Below, piece after piece: positions 9,230 through 16,858 of a stretch of DNA of 39,291 nucleotides (position 1 is its first letter; each line of letters opens with the position of its first letter). This DNA is from Bacteroidota bacterium (GTDB taxonomy: Bacteria > Bacteroidota > Bacteroidia > Chitinophagales > Chitinophagaceae): assembly GCA_018267545.1 (NCBI GenBank), contig JAFDYG010000134.1:1-39291 (forward strand). Reading direction: 5' to 3'. A program made the position numbers and the translations under genes. The notes beneath the pieces were generated by a model. The model saw only the letters and a list, made by a program, of their open reading frames with translations. It was not told the DNA's origin and did no database searches.

Positions 9230-10212
9230 TAGTCGTAATTGCGGATGATTTTACTGGGGCCGCGGAGCTGGGCGGTATAGGACTGCGTCACGGACTGAGG
9301 ACGGAGGTGTATACGGCTGTGGGAGAGGTTCCGGCTGGGTTGGATCTATTGGTGGTGGCGGCGAATACCAGGTCTAAGGATGTCGCGTCGGCGGTTGCGG
9401 ATATGGTTTCGATTACGAAGTGGGTTCACCGGCTGGCGCCGGAGTTTGTTTATAAGAAGACGGATTCTGTGCTGAGGGGGCATGTGGTGGCGGAATTGAA
9501 GGTGCATATAGGTGTGCTGGGATTTAAGGAGGCGTTGTTGGTACCGGTGAATCCTTTGTTGGGTAGGGTGATAAAGCGCGGGCATTACTTTGTGAATGGG
9601 ATACCGGTGCATGAGACGTCTTTTGCGGAGGATCCGGAGTTTCCTGTTCGGTCCAATGACGTAAGAGAGATGTTGGGGGGAGGGGCTGAGGAGATCGTGG
9701 TCGCGGATGCCGAGACGCCAGAGGATTTGTGGGATCTGGCTGGAAGGGTGGGGGCGGGTGTGCTGGCCGCTGGTGCGGCGAGTTTTTTTTCTGCGATTTT
9801 GGATAGACGTCGTTTGCCGGTTTTGTATGTGAGCGGGACGACTTTTGATAGCAGCCGGGAGAGGATTCGACAGTTGTATGAAGAGGGGGGACCGGTGCTA
9901 TATATGCCGATCGATATTGAGCGGGCGGTGGAGATATTACGTGGGGGGAAACTGGTAGTGGCGGAGAGTTCTGGTGGAATGAGGACCAGGATGGGGAAGG
10001 TCATCGCGCAATTATTGGAAAGGGTGAAGGTTGGGGAATTGATTATAGAGGGTGGGTCGACGGCTTATGCGATTATGGAGGAGGTGGGGTTGAGCCGGTT
10101 TGTGCCGGTGCAGGAAGTGGCGCAGGGGGTAGTAAGGATGAGAGAGGCGGGTGGTATGCTGGTGACGGTTAAACCGGGCAGCTATGGCTGGCCGGATTCA
10201 ATACGCTATTAA
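9226..10212 (+). CDS. Four-carbon acid sugar kinase, DUF1537 family
   Basis: A 328-residue cytoplasmic ATP-dependent kinase. The N-terminal substrate domain begins with the hallmark ADDFTGA (6-12) and carries YKKTDSVLRGH; the C-terminal nucleotide domain has EGGSTA and ends with VKPGSYG. Known members phosphorylate D-threonate, D-erythronate or related acids at O4 for a PdxA2 dehydrogenase, which is encoded immediately upstream with a 4-base ATGA overlap, so product channelling or balanced expression is likely. At 328 residues it is shorter than many family members. Which acid is phosphorylated here is unknown; a four-carbon fragment derived from a branched or deoxy sugar is a reasonable guess. 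Confidence 0.9.
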   Translation: MIVVIADDFTGAAELGGIGLRHGLRTEVYTAVGEVPAGLDLLVVAANTRSKDVASAVADMVSITKWVHRLAPEFVYKKTDSVLRGHVVAELKVHIGVLGFKEALLVPVNPLLGRVIKRGHYFVNGIPVHETSFAEDPEFPVRSNDVREMLGGGAEEIVVADAETPEDLWDLAGRVGAGVLAAGAASFFSAILDRRRLPVLYVSGTTFDSSRERIRQLYEEGGPVLYMPIDIERAVEILRGGKLVVAESSGGMRTRMGKVIAQLLERVKVGELIIEGGSTAYAIMEEVGLSRFVPVQEVAQGVVRMREAGGMLVTVKPGSYGWPDSIRY

Positions 10213-10229
10213 TCTAACGAATTGACCAT

Positions 10230-13200
10230 ATGGAGCAGAAATTACATCTTCCGGACATTCTTATCATCGTTGTCTTTTTGGCGGCGACCTTGTTTCTGGG
10301 TTTGCGATTTGCCAAGCGGAAGCAGTCTACACAGTCTTATTTTCTGGCGAAGGGGAAGATACCTGCCTGGGCGATCGGGATGTCGCTGCTGTCGAGCATG
10401 ATCAGCAGCGTGACGTTCCTGGCATATCCAGGGGAGGGGTATTCTTCGAATTGGATATTGCTTGTGCAGGGGTTGATGGTTCCGGTGGTCTTGTTAGGGC
10501 TTATCTGGTTCGTGGTGCCGCTGTATCGCAAAGTGATTGGTTTGAGCACGTATGAATATTTTGAAAGAAGGTTCGGGACTTTTGCGCGTTACTATAGCTC
10601 GCTAGCCTTTGTGCTGCGGCAGTTCTCGGCGATGGGGACGATATTCTATTTGCTGGCGTTGGCGCTTAGCAAGATGACTGGTTTGGATACGACGCTGATG
10701 ATCGTGGCTATTGGGCTGGTGATTATTTTCATCAATCTATTGGGCGGGATCGAGGCGGTGATCTGGCTGGACGTTTTCCAGGGGTTTTTGCTTTTTGCCT
10801 CCGGGATCATCTGTCTGTCGATACTGATTTACTCCGCGGCGAGCAGTCCGGGGGAGGCGTGGCGGATTGCGCAGGAGAATCACCGGACGGGTTTTGGTCC
10901 GTATGAATGGAATTTTACGAAGCTGACATTTGTCGTCATGGCGATCAATGGCGTTTTTTATGCGATTCAAAAATATGGGACGGACCAGACGGTGGTGCAA
11001 CGTTATCTGACGGCAAAGACGGATAAGGCTGCGGTGCGGGCTTCGCTGATGGGAGTCTTGTTAACGGTGCCGGTTTGGTGTTTGTTTATGTTCATCGGTA
11101 CGGGATTATTCGTGTATTATCAGACGCATTCGCTGCCGGCTGGGATGAAGGCGGAAGCTGTGTTCCCTTATTTTATCATGACGCGTCTGCCGACAGGGTT
11201 GGTGGGTTTTATCCTTTCGGCGATGACTTCGGCGGCGATCTGTGCGATGAGCGCGGATTTGAATTCGTTGGGAGCGGTAGGGGTGGAAGACTATTATAAG
11301 AAGTTTCGACGCGGGAGGAATGATAAGGAGTATTTGACGGCGGGGAAGGTGATTGTGATTGTATCGGGTATTATTTCTATTTTGATTGCGATGTTATATG
11401 CCAATGCGGGCAGTGATGGTGTGCTGGGAATTGTGTTTACGCTGTATGCGATCTTTTCGGGTGGTATTTCTGGGATATTCTTATTGGGATTGTTTAGTGC
11501 GCGGACGAACCGGCAGGGGATGAATATTGCGATCGTGGCTTGTATACTGTTTACGAGCTATGCGTTTTTGACTTCTACAAAGATTGGGCTTGGGGCTGAC
11601 AAGCGAGTATTGCTGGACCTTGGCAGATGGAATTTTACGCAGCATAAATTGATGCTGGGTGTTTATAGTCATTTGGTGGTGATTGTGGTAGGGTATCTGG
11701 CGAGCTTATTTTTTCCTAAGCCTTCGGTGGAGTCGGGTTTGTTATTTAGTGGTTGGAGGCGGGCCCGATTGACGGTGGTGGCGGTTTTGCTGGTGATGGT
11801 GGTTCGTGCACAGAATAATTCGGATGGGCAGTATCGGAAACCGTTACGGGAGGTGCTGGCGGAGATACAGCAGCGGTATGGGGTGGTGGTGAAATATTCG
11901 GAGGATTTGGTGAAGGACCGTTATGTCAACTATGCGGAGTGGCGGTTTAGGGGGAATGTCGATACGACGTTAAAGAATGTGCTGTCGCCCTTGGACCTGG
12001 ATGTCAATAAGACGGGGGACAAGGCGTACAAGCTGAAGAACTATGAATATTGGAGGAGGAGCTATGAAGAGGGGAAGGCAACGCTGGACCATCTGGCGTC
12101 GCTGTATCATAACCGGTCGGAGTGGGAGGAGCGGAAGGCGATGCTGAGGCCTTGTTTGTATGAGGCGTTGGGGATGTCTCCTTTGCCAGCTGCTCCGGGT
12201 TCGGCGCCGATTACTACGCCCTGGAGGAAGATGGATGGGTACGAGGTGTCGAATGTGGCTATCGAGATACTACCGGGTTTGTACGTGAATGGGTCGTTGT
12301 ACAGGCCTTTGAAGATAAAGGGGAAGATTCCGGTGATCTTGAATCCGGATGGGCATTGGGAGCGGCACCGGTACAGGGCGGATTGTCAGATCCGGTGTGC
12401 GACGCTGGCGCGGATGGGGGCGATGGCGTTTAGCTATGACCTGTTCGCCTGGGGGGAGTCGCTTTTGCAGTTCAAGTTCGAGGATCACCGGAAGAGTCTG
12501 GCGATGCCGATTCAGCTTCTTGGCGGGGTAAGGATATTGGACTATTTGTTGTCGCTGCCGGCGGCGGATTCTTCTCGTGTGGGTATCACGGGTGGTTCTG
12601 GCGGTGGGACGCAGACGGTGTTGATGACGGCGCTGGACGAGCGGATCAAGGTGAGCGTACCGGTCGTTTCCATGTCATCCTATTTCTATGGAGGATGTCC
12701 TTGCGAGAGCGGGATGCCGATCCATGCCTGCGGGGGTGGGACGGATAATGTGGAGCTGGCGGCAATGGCTGCTCCGCGGCCGCAATTGGTGATCTCGGAT
12801 GGACATGATTGGACGGATCATACGCCGGAGCATGATTTTCCGTATTTGCAGCATATGTATGAGTATTATGGGGTGAAGGGGAATGTGGAGAATGTGCATT
12901 TGCCTGCTGACGTGCATGATTATGGAGTGACGAAGCGGGTGCCGATGTATAAGTTCATGGCTCGTTGGCTTGGGTTGAACCTGGCGGCGGCGGATGAAGC
13001 GAAGGTGAAGGTGGAGCCGGATTCGGCGTTGTTTGTGTTTGGAGGACATGGCGAGAGATTACCGGCGAATGCGATTATGGGATTTGCGAATTTGGAGAGG
13101 GTTTGGGCGGCCACGCCAGGGGGGAAGATGGCTGCGGATGGTGGGGGACGGTATAAGGTGGCGGTGGTCGATCTGATGTTGTTGAAGCGGCAGAAGCTGG

Positions 13201-13937
13201 GGGCTTTTCCGTTGGCGAAGACGGTGGGAGCGGATGGACTGGAGGTGGATATGGGTGGATTGGGTGATAGGGAGACTTTCGATAATACATTGCTGGTGGA
13301 TTCGGTGAGGGAGCGGTTTATGGACAGTTCCCGGAAGCTGGGGGTGGAAGTGGCTTCACTGGCGATGACGGGTTTTTATGCGCAGAATTTTGCGACGCGG
13401 CCGACGTGGCAGCGGATGATCGGGGATTGTATCGCTACGATGAAGAAGATGAATGTTCGGGTGGCGTTTCTGCCGCTGGGGGTCGGGGCTGATCCGGGGA
13501 AGCATCCGGAGTTGCGTGGTGCGGTGGTGGAGCGGCTGAAGGTGGCTGGGAAGATGGCGGCGGATGCGGGAGTGGTGATCGGGATCGAGACGAGCTTGCC
13601 GGCGGTGGAGGAGGTTCGGCTTTTGGATGAGATTGGTTCGCCGGGGGTGAAGAGCTATTTCAATTTTGCGAATGCGTTGGATGCTAAGCGGGACTTGTAT
13701 AAGGAGCTGGAGGTTTTGGGGGCTGGCCGCATCTGTCAGATACACTGTACGAATACGGATGGGGTTTGGCTACAGAATGATACGGCGATCGATATGAGGA
13801 AGGTGAAGGAGACGTTGGACAGGATGGGATGGCATGGGTGGTTGGTGGTGGAGAGGAGCAGGGATGCGAAGGATCCGAGGAATGTTAAGTTCAATTTTAC
13901 GGCAAATACACGATATGTTAAATCAATATTTCAGTAG
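10230..13937 (+). CDS. Triple fusion: SSS sodium:solute symporter + STN-like domain and alpha/beta-hydrolase (esterase) + xylose-isomerase-like TIM barrel
   Basis: One uninterrupted 1235-residue frame. Residues 1-495 form a sodium:solute symporter with about 13 membrane helices. Residues 509-528 (positive WRRAR, hydrophobic core, then VRAQ) look like a complete signal peptide buried in the chain and should carry what follows to the periplasm. Residues 535-605 resemble an STN-type module. Residues 610-915 are an alpha/beta-hydrolase of the acetylxylan-esterase/dienelactone-hydrolase type, with nucleophile S790 in GGSGGG, a likely acid in SDGHDWTDHTPE and H896 in VHDYG. Residues 970-1235 are an AP-endonuclease-2/xylose-isomerase-like barrel with probable metal ligands E1120, H1172 and E1208. 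Normally these are separate genes. A GTG at V500 could also start a separately secreted enzyme. The domain calls are strong; the topology is inferred. Confidence 0.88.
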   Translation: MEQKLHLPDILIIVVFLAATLFLGLRFAKRKQSTQSYFLAKGKIPAWAIGMSLLSSMISSVTFLAYPGEGYSSNWILLVQGLMVPVVLLGLIWFVVPLYRKVIGLSTYEYFERRFGTFARYYSSLAFVLRQFSAMGTIFYLLALALSKMTGLDTTLMIVAIGLVIIFINLLGGIEAVIWLDVFQGFLLFASGIICLSILIYSAASSPGEAWRIAQENHRTGFGPYEWNFTKLTFVVMAINGVFYAIQKYGTDQTVVQRYLTAKTDKAAVRASLMGVLLTVPVWCLFMFIGTGLFVYYQTHSLPAGMKAEAVFPYFIMTRLPTGLVGFILSAMTSAAICAMSADLNSLGAVGVEDYYKKFRRGRNDKEYLTAGKVIVIVSGIISILIAMLYANAGSDGVLGIVFTLYAIFSGGISGIFLLGLFSARTNRQGMNIAIVACILFTSYAFLTSTKIGLGADKRVLLDLGRWNFTQHKLMLGVYSHLVVIVVGYLASLFFPKPSVESGLLFSGWRRARLTVVAVLLVMVVRAQNNSDGQYRKPLREVLAEIQQRYGVVVKYSEDLVKDRYVNYAEWRFRGNVDTTLKNVLSPLDLDVNKTGDKAYKLKNYEYWRRSYEEGKATLDHLASLYHNRSEWEERKAMLRPCLYEALGMSPLPAAPGSAPITTPWRKMDGYEVSNVAIEILPGLYVNGSLYRPLKIKGKIPVILNPDGHWERHRYRADCQIRCATLARMGAMAFSYDLFAWGESLLQFKFEDHRKSLAMPIQLLGGVRILDYLLSLPAADSSRVGITGGSGGGTQTVLMTALDERIKVSVPVVSMSSYFYGGCPCESGMPIHACGGGTDNVELAAMAAPRPQLVISDGHDWTDHTPEHDFPYLQHMYEYYGVKGNVENVHLPADVHDYGVTKRVPMYKFMARWLGLNLAAADEAKVKVEPDSALFVFGGHGERLPANAIMGFANLERVWAATPGGKMAADGGGRYKVAVVDLMLLKRQKLGAFPLAKTVGADGLEVDMGGLGDRETFDNTLLVDSVRERFMDSSRKLGVEVASLAMTGFYAQNFATRPTWQRMIGDCIATMKKMNVRVAFLPLGVGADPGKHPELRGAVVERLKVAGKMAADAGVVIGIETSLPAVEEVRLLDEIGSPGVKSYFNFANALDAKRDLYKELEVLGAGRICQIHCTNTDGVWLQNDTAIDMRKVKETLDRMGWHGWLVVERSRDAKDPRNVKFNFTANTRYVKSIFQ
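11754..11813 (+). other. Embedded signal-peptide-like segment joining symporter and esterase
   Basis: Encodes residues 509-528 of the fusion protein: a basic stretch (WRRAR), about 12 hydrophobic residues (LTVVAVLLVMVV), then RAQ with an N-rich start of the mature domain. This is the layout of a Bacteroidota signal peptide with cleavage before Q. In place it would serve as an extra inward-to-outward transmembrane helix, and possibly as a signal peptidase site. Confidence 0.6.
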
Positions 13938-13944
13938 GGGGTAT

Positions 13945-15795
13945 ATGTGGTTTTTGAAAAAATCGAATTTGTATATACAAATTGGGTTGTGGTCTTTTTT
14001 GAGGTGGGGGGTAGTGTCGTGCATGCTGCTGTCCGGACGGGCGGTGATGGCGCAGAGTGGGATAGGGGTTGCTTCGATTTGGGTGGCTCCGGGCGGGAGT
14101 GATGGGGCGGAGGGGACTGCGGCTTCGCCGTTGGGGAGTATTGGGGCTGCGGTGCGGAAGGCGAGGGAATTACAGCGGCTGCATCTGGCCAGTGGGGTAC
14201 ATATTTGGGTAAGGGGAGGAGAGTATGTGTTGACGGAGACGGTTTTTATCCGGCCGGAGGATTCGGGGATTGTGATCGAGGCTGCGCCGGGGGAATTGCC
14301 GGTGCTGAGTGGTGGTGAGGATGTGCGGGGATGGCGCAGGGTGAAGGGGGCGGCGTACTGGGAGGCTGATTTGCCGGCGGGTTCAGGATTCCGGCAGCTT
14401 TGGGTGGATGGTAAGAAGGCGGTGAGGGCGAGGGATGTCAATAGAGACGATGACATGCAAAGGATAATTTCTGTGGATAAGAAGGAGCGGGTTATGTGGA
14501 TTCCGGCGAGCGGGATTGTGCCGAAGGCGGTGGGGCAGATGGAGCTGGTTATTCATCAGATGTGGGCGATTGCGGTGCTGAGGGTGAAGACGATGGAGCG
14601 GGTGGGGGACCGATTGAAATTGTCCTTTCGGGAACCGGAAGGGCATATCGAATTCGAGCATCCCTGGCCGGCGGCGGTTATCGATAGCGGGCATAAGCAA
14701 AATGGGAATTCCGCCTATTACCTGGCCAATGCGTTGGAATTTTTAGACGAGCCAGGGGAATGGTATGCGGATTTTCAGAAGGGGAAGGTGTATTACTGGC
14801 CTCGTGCGGGGGAAGACCTGAATAAGGTGAGGGTAGTTGCGCCGGTGCTGACGAAGCTGGTGGAGGTGCAGGGAACGCCGGACCGGCCGGTGAGTCATGT
14901 GGAGTGGCGGGGGATTGGGTTTTCGTATTCGGGGTGGATGCGTCCTTCGGAGCAGGGGCATGTGCCTTTGCAGGCGGGGATGTATTTGCTGGACGCTTAT
15001 AAGTTGAAGATACCGGGGACTCCGGATAAGAAGGGGCTGGAGAATCAGGCGTGGATAGGCCGGCCACCGGGTGCGGTGGAGGTTAGCTATGCGAACGATA
15101 TAAGATTTGTCGGGTGCAGGTTCGAGCACCTGGCGTCTACGGGGCTGGACTTTATACGTGGGACGAGTGGAGATAGTGTTAGTCGTTGTTCTTTTCAAGA
15201 TATCGGCGGGACGGGTCTACAGATAGGGGTTTATTCGGACCCGGCATTCGAGACGCATCTGCCGTATAATCCTTCGGATGGACGGGAGGTTTGTCATGAT
15301 GAATTTGTTTTGAATAATACGGTTCGGGATGTTACCAATGAAGATTGGGGTTGTGTGGGAATCAGCGCGGGGTATGTGCATGACGTTACTATCGAGCATA
15401 ATGAAGTCAGCGAGGTGGCTTATTCGGGAATCTGTGTGGGCTGGGGATGGACGAGGACGGTCAATTGTATGAAGAACAATAAAATCCTCGGCAACTATGT
15501 GCATCACTATGCCAAGCATATGTTCGATGTGGGGGGGATTTATACATTGTCGGCGCAGCCGGGGACGCTGATTGCGGAAAACCGGATCGATTCGATCTAT
15601 CACCCGGTGTATGCGCATGACCCGAAGCATTGGTTCTACTTCTATTTCGACGAGGGTTCTTCCTATATCACTATCCGGGACAACTGGTGTCCGGAGGAGA
15701 AGTTTATGCATAATGCCAATGGACCGGGGAATACCTGGGAGAACAATGGACCGATGGTATCCGATAAAATTAAACAAAAAGCAGGAGTACATTAA
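13945..15795 (+). CDS. Secreted right-handed parallel beta-helix protein, GH141-like
   Basis: A 616-residue exported protein. The ATG at 13945 is preferred because it lies just after the preceding stop, has a G-rich stretch before it, and yields a signal peptide ending in AVMA-Q at residue 36; upstream in-frame ATGs would overlap the previous gene. The mature start IWVAPGGSDG, followed by SPLGSIGAAVRKAREL and a VRGGEYVLTETV strand, is typical of pectin-lyase-fold proteins. The C-terminal half has successive beta-helix rungs with N-rich turns. Overall it resembles GH141, a family with alpha-L-fucosidase and xylanase members acting on pectin and xylan. A polysaccharide lyase or an uncharacterised beta-helix hydrolase is the alternative; no catalytic residues could be fixed by eye. 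Confidence 0.72.
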   Translation: MWFLKKSNLYIQIGLWSFLRWGVVSCMLLSGRAVMAQSGIGVASIWVAPGGSDGAEGTAASPLGSIGAAVRKARELQRLHLASGVHIWVRGGEYVLTETVFIRPEDSGIVIEAAPGELPVLSGGEDVRGWRRVKGAAYWEADLPAGSGFRQLWVDGKKAVRARDVNRDDDMQRIISVDKKERVMWIPASGIVPKAVGQMELVIHQMWAIAVLRVKTMERVGDRLKLSFREPEGHIEFEHPWPAAVIDSGHKQNGNSAYYLANALEFLDEPGEWYADFQKGKVYYWPRAGEDLNKVRVVAPVLTKLVEVQGTPDRPVSHVEWRGIGFSYSGWMRPSEQGHVPLQAGMYLLDAYKLKIPGTPDKKGLENQAWIGRPPGAVEVSYANDIRFVGCRFEHLASTGLDFIRGTSGDSVSRCSFQDIGGTGLQIGVYSDPAFETHLPYNPSDGREVCHDEFVLNNTVRDVTNEDWGCVGISAGYVHDVTIEHNEVSEVAYSGICVGWGWTRTVNCMKNNKILGNYVHHYAKHMFDVGGIYTLSAQPGTLIAENRIDSIYHPVYAHDPKHWFYFYFDEGSSYITIRDNWCPEEKFMHNANGPGNTWENNGPMVSDKIKQKAGVH

Positions 15796-15796
15796 T

Positions 15797-16858
15797 ATGT
15801 TAAAAATTGGAATACTGGGACTGGGTGAAGGGCGGAGCACGATGTCGGCTGCGCTGAACAGTCCGAAATATACATTGGTAAAAATTTGTGATCTGAATGA
15901 AGAGCTTTGCAAGCATCGGGCGGAGGAATTCAACTTTCCGCATTATACGTTGAAGTTCGAGGACTTGTTGAATGATCCGTCGATCGATGTCATCGGTATC
16001 TATACGCCGGACAAGTGGCATGCGACGCACGTGAAGATGGCGTTGTCGCATGGGAAACATGTGGTTTGTACGAAGCCGTTTATCGATGATTTGGCTGAAG
16101 CCAAAGAGATTTTGAGATTGAGCGAGACTACGGGGCGTAAGGTTTTCGTGGGACAGAGCTCGCGGTTTTTCGAGCCGATGAAGCGGCAGCGGAAGGATTT
16201 CGAGGAGGGTTTGATCGGGGAGCTGATTACGATCGAGGCGTATTATCATGCGGACCACCGTTGGTTCCTGGGAAAAGGTTGGTCGCTGGAGAATGCGTTC
16301 AAGTGGCTGTATGGCGGGCTGAGCCACCCGGTGGACTTTGTCCGCTGGTATCTACCTGATATTTCAGAGGTCATGGGGTATGGGATGTTGAGCTCGAATG
16401 GCCGTAAGGGAGGGTTGCATCATGAAGATACCATGCACTTTATCTTCAAGGCTTCGGATGGGCGTGTGGCCCGGGTCAGCGGGGCGTATACGGGGCCGGT
16501 GCAGCCGGTGGTCCGGGACAGCGAGATGAGCTGTATCCTGCGGGGAACGGAGGGGTGCAGCCAGGGGGATTATATGGACCTGCGTTATGCGGTGACGACG
16601 AAGACGGGGGAAGAGCAGGTTGTTACCTGGGAACATAAGCTAAAGCATTATTTCCGGTTCGAGGGGAAGAGTCATCATGCGGGGGAATATCAGAACTACC
16701 TGGAATACTTTCATGATTGTCTGGAGTCGGGTGTGACGGCGTACCCGGATGCGAAGGAGGGGATTGGGACGATCTGTTTATTAAAGGCGATGGAAGAATC
16801 GCTGGCGACGGGTATGCCGGTTCGGGTTGACAGTATTAAAGCGAAGTATGATCTATAA
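15797..16858 (+). CDS. Gfo/Idh/MocA family NAD(P)-dependent oxidoreductase
   Basis: A 353-residue sugar dehydrogenase-type protein without signal peptide. The start at 15797 begins the Rossmann strand directly (MLKIGILGLGEG), one base after the preceding stop, with AGGAG ten bases upstream; a longer upstream frame only translates the end of the beta-helix gene in another frame. The family lysine appears as K93 in CTKPF (the usual EKP is TKP), and GGLSHPVD (173-180) supplies the catalytic H177 and D180 region. Members oxidise or epimerise sugars at ring carbons, or act in 3-keto-sugar routes. In this operon it could oxidise the imported sugar ahead of the lyases. Its last 11 bases overlap the next gene, suggesting translational coupling to the symporter fusion. 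Confidence 0.9.
   Translation: MLKIGILGLGEGRSTMSAALNSPKYTLVKICDLNEELCKHRAEEFNFPHYTLKFEDLLNDPSIDVIGIYTPDKWHATHVKMALSHGKHVVCTKPFIDDLAEAKEILRLSETTGRKVFVGQSSRFFEPMKRQRKDFEEGLIGELITIEAYYHADHRWFLGKGWSLENAFKWLYGGLSHPVDFVRWYLPDISEVMGYGMLSSNGRKGGLHHEDTMHFIFKASDGRVARVSGAYTGPVQPVVRDSEMSCILRGTEGCSQGDYMDLRYAVTTKTGEEQVVTWEHKLKHYFRFEGKSHHAGEYQNYLEYFHDCLESGVTAYPDAKEGIGTICLLKAMEESLATGMPVRVDSIKAKYDL

Noticed and set aside
11730-11830. Frameshift or missed stop at the symporter-esterase junction
   Set aside because: The frame is continuous and the second symporter gene shows the same design with a different partner, so an error in both places is unlikely; read-level data would settle it.
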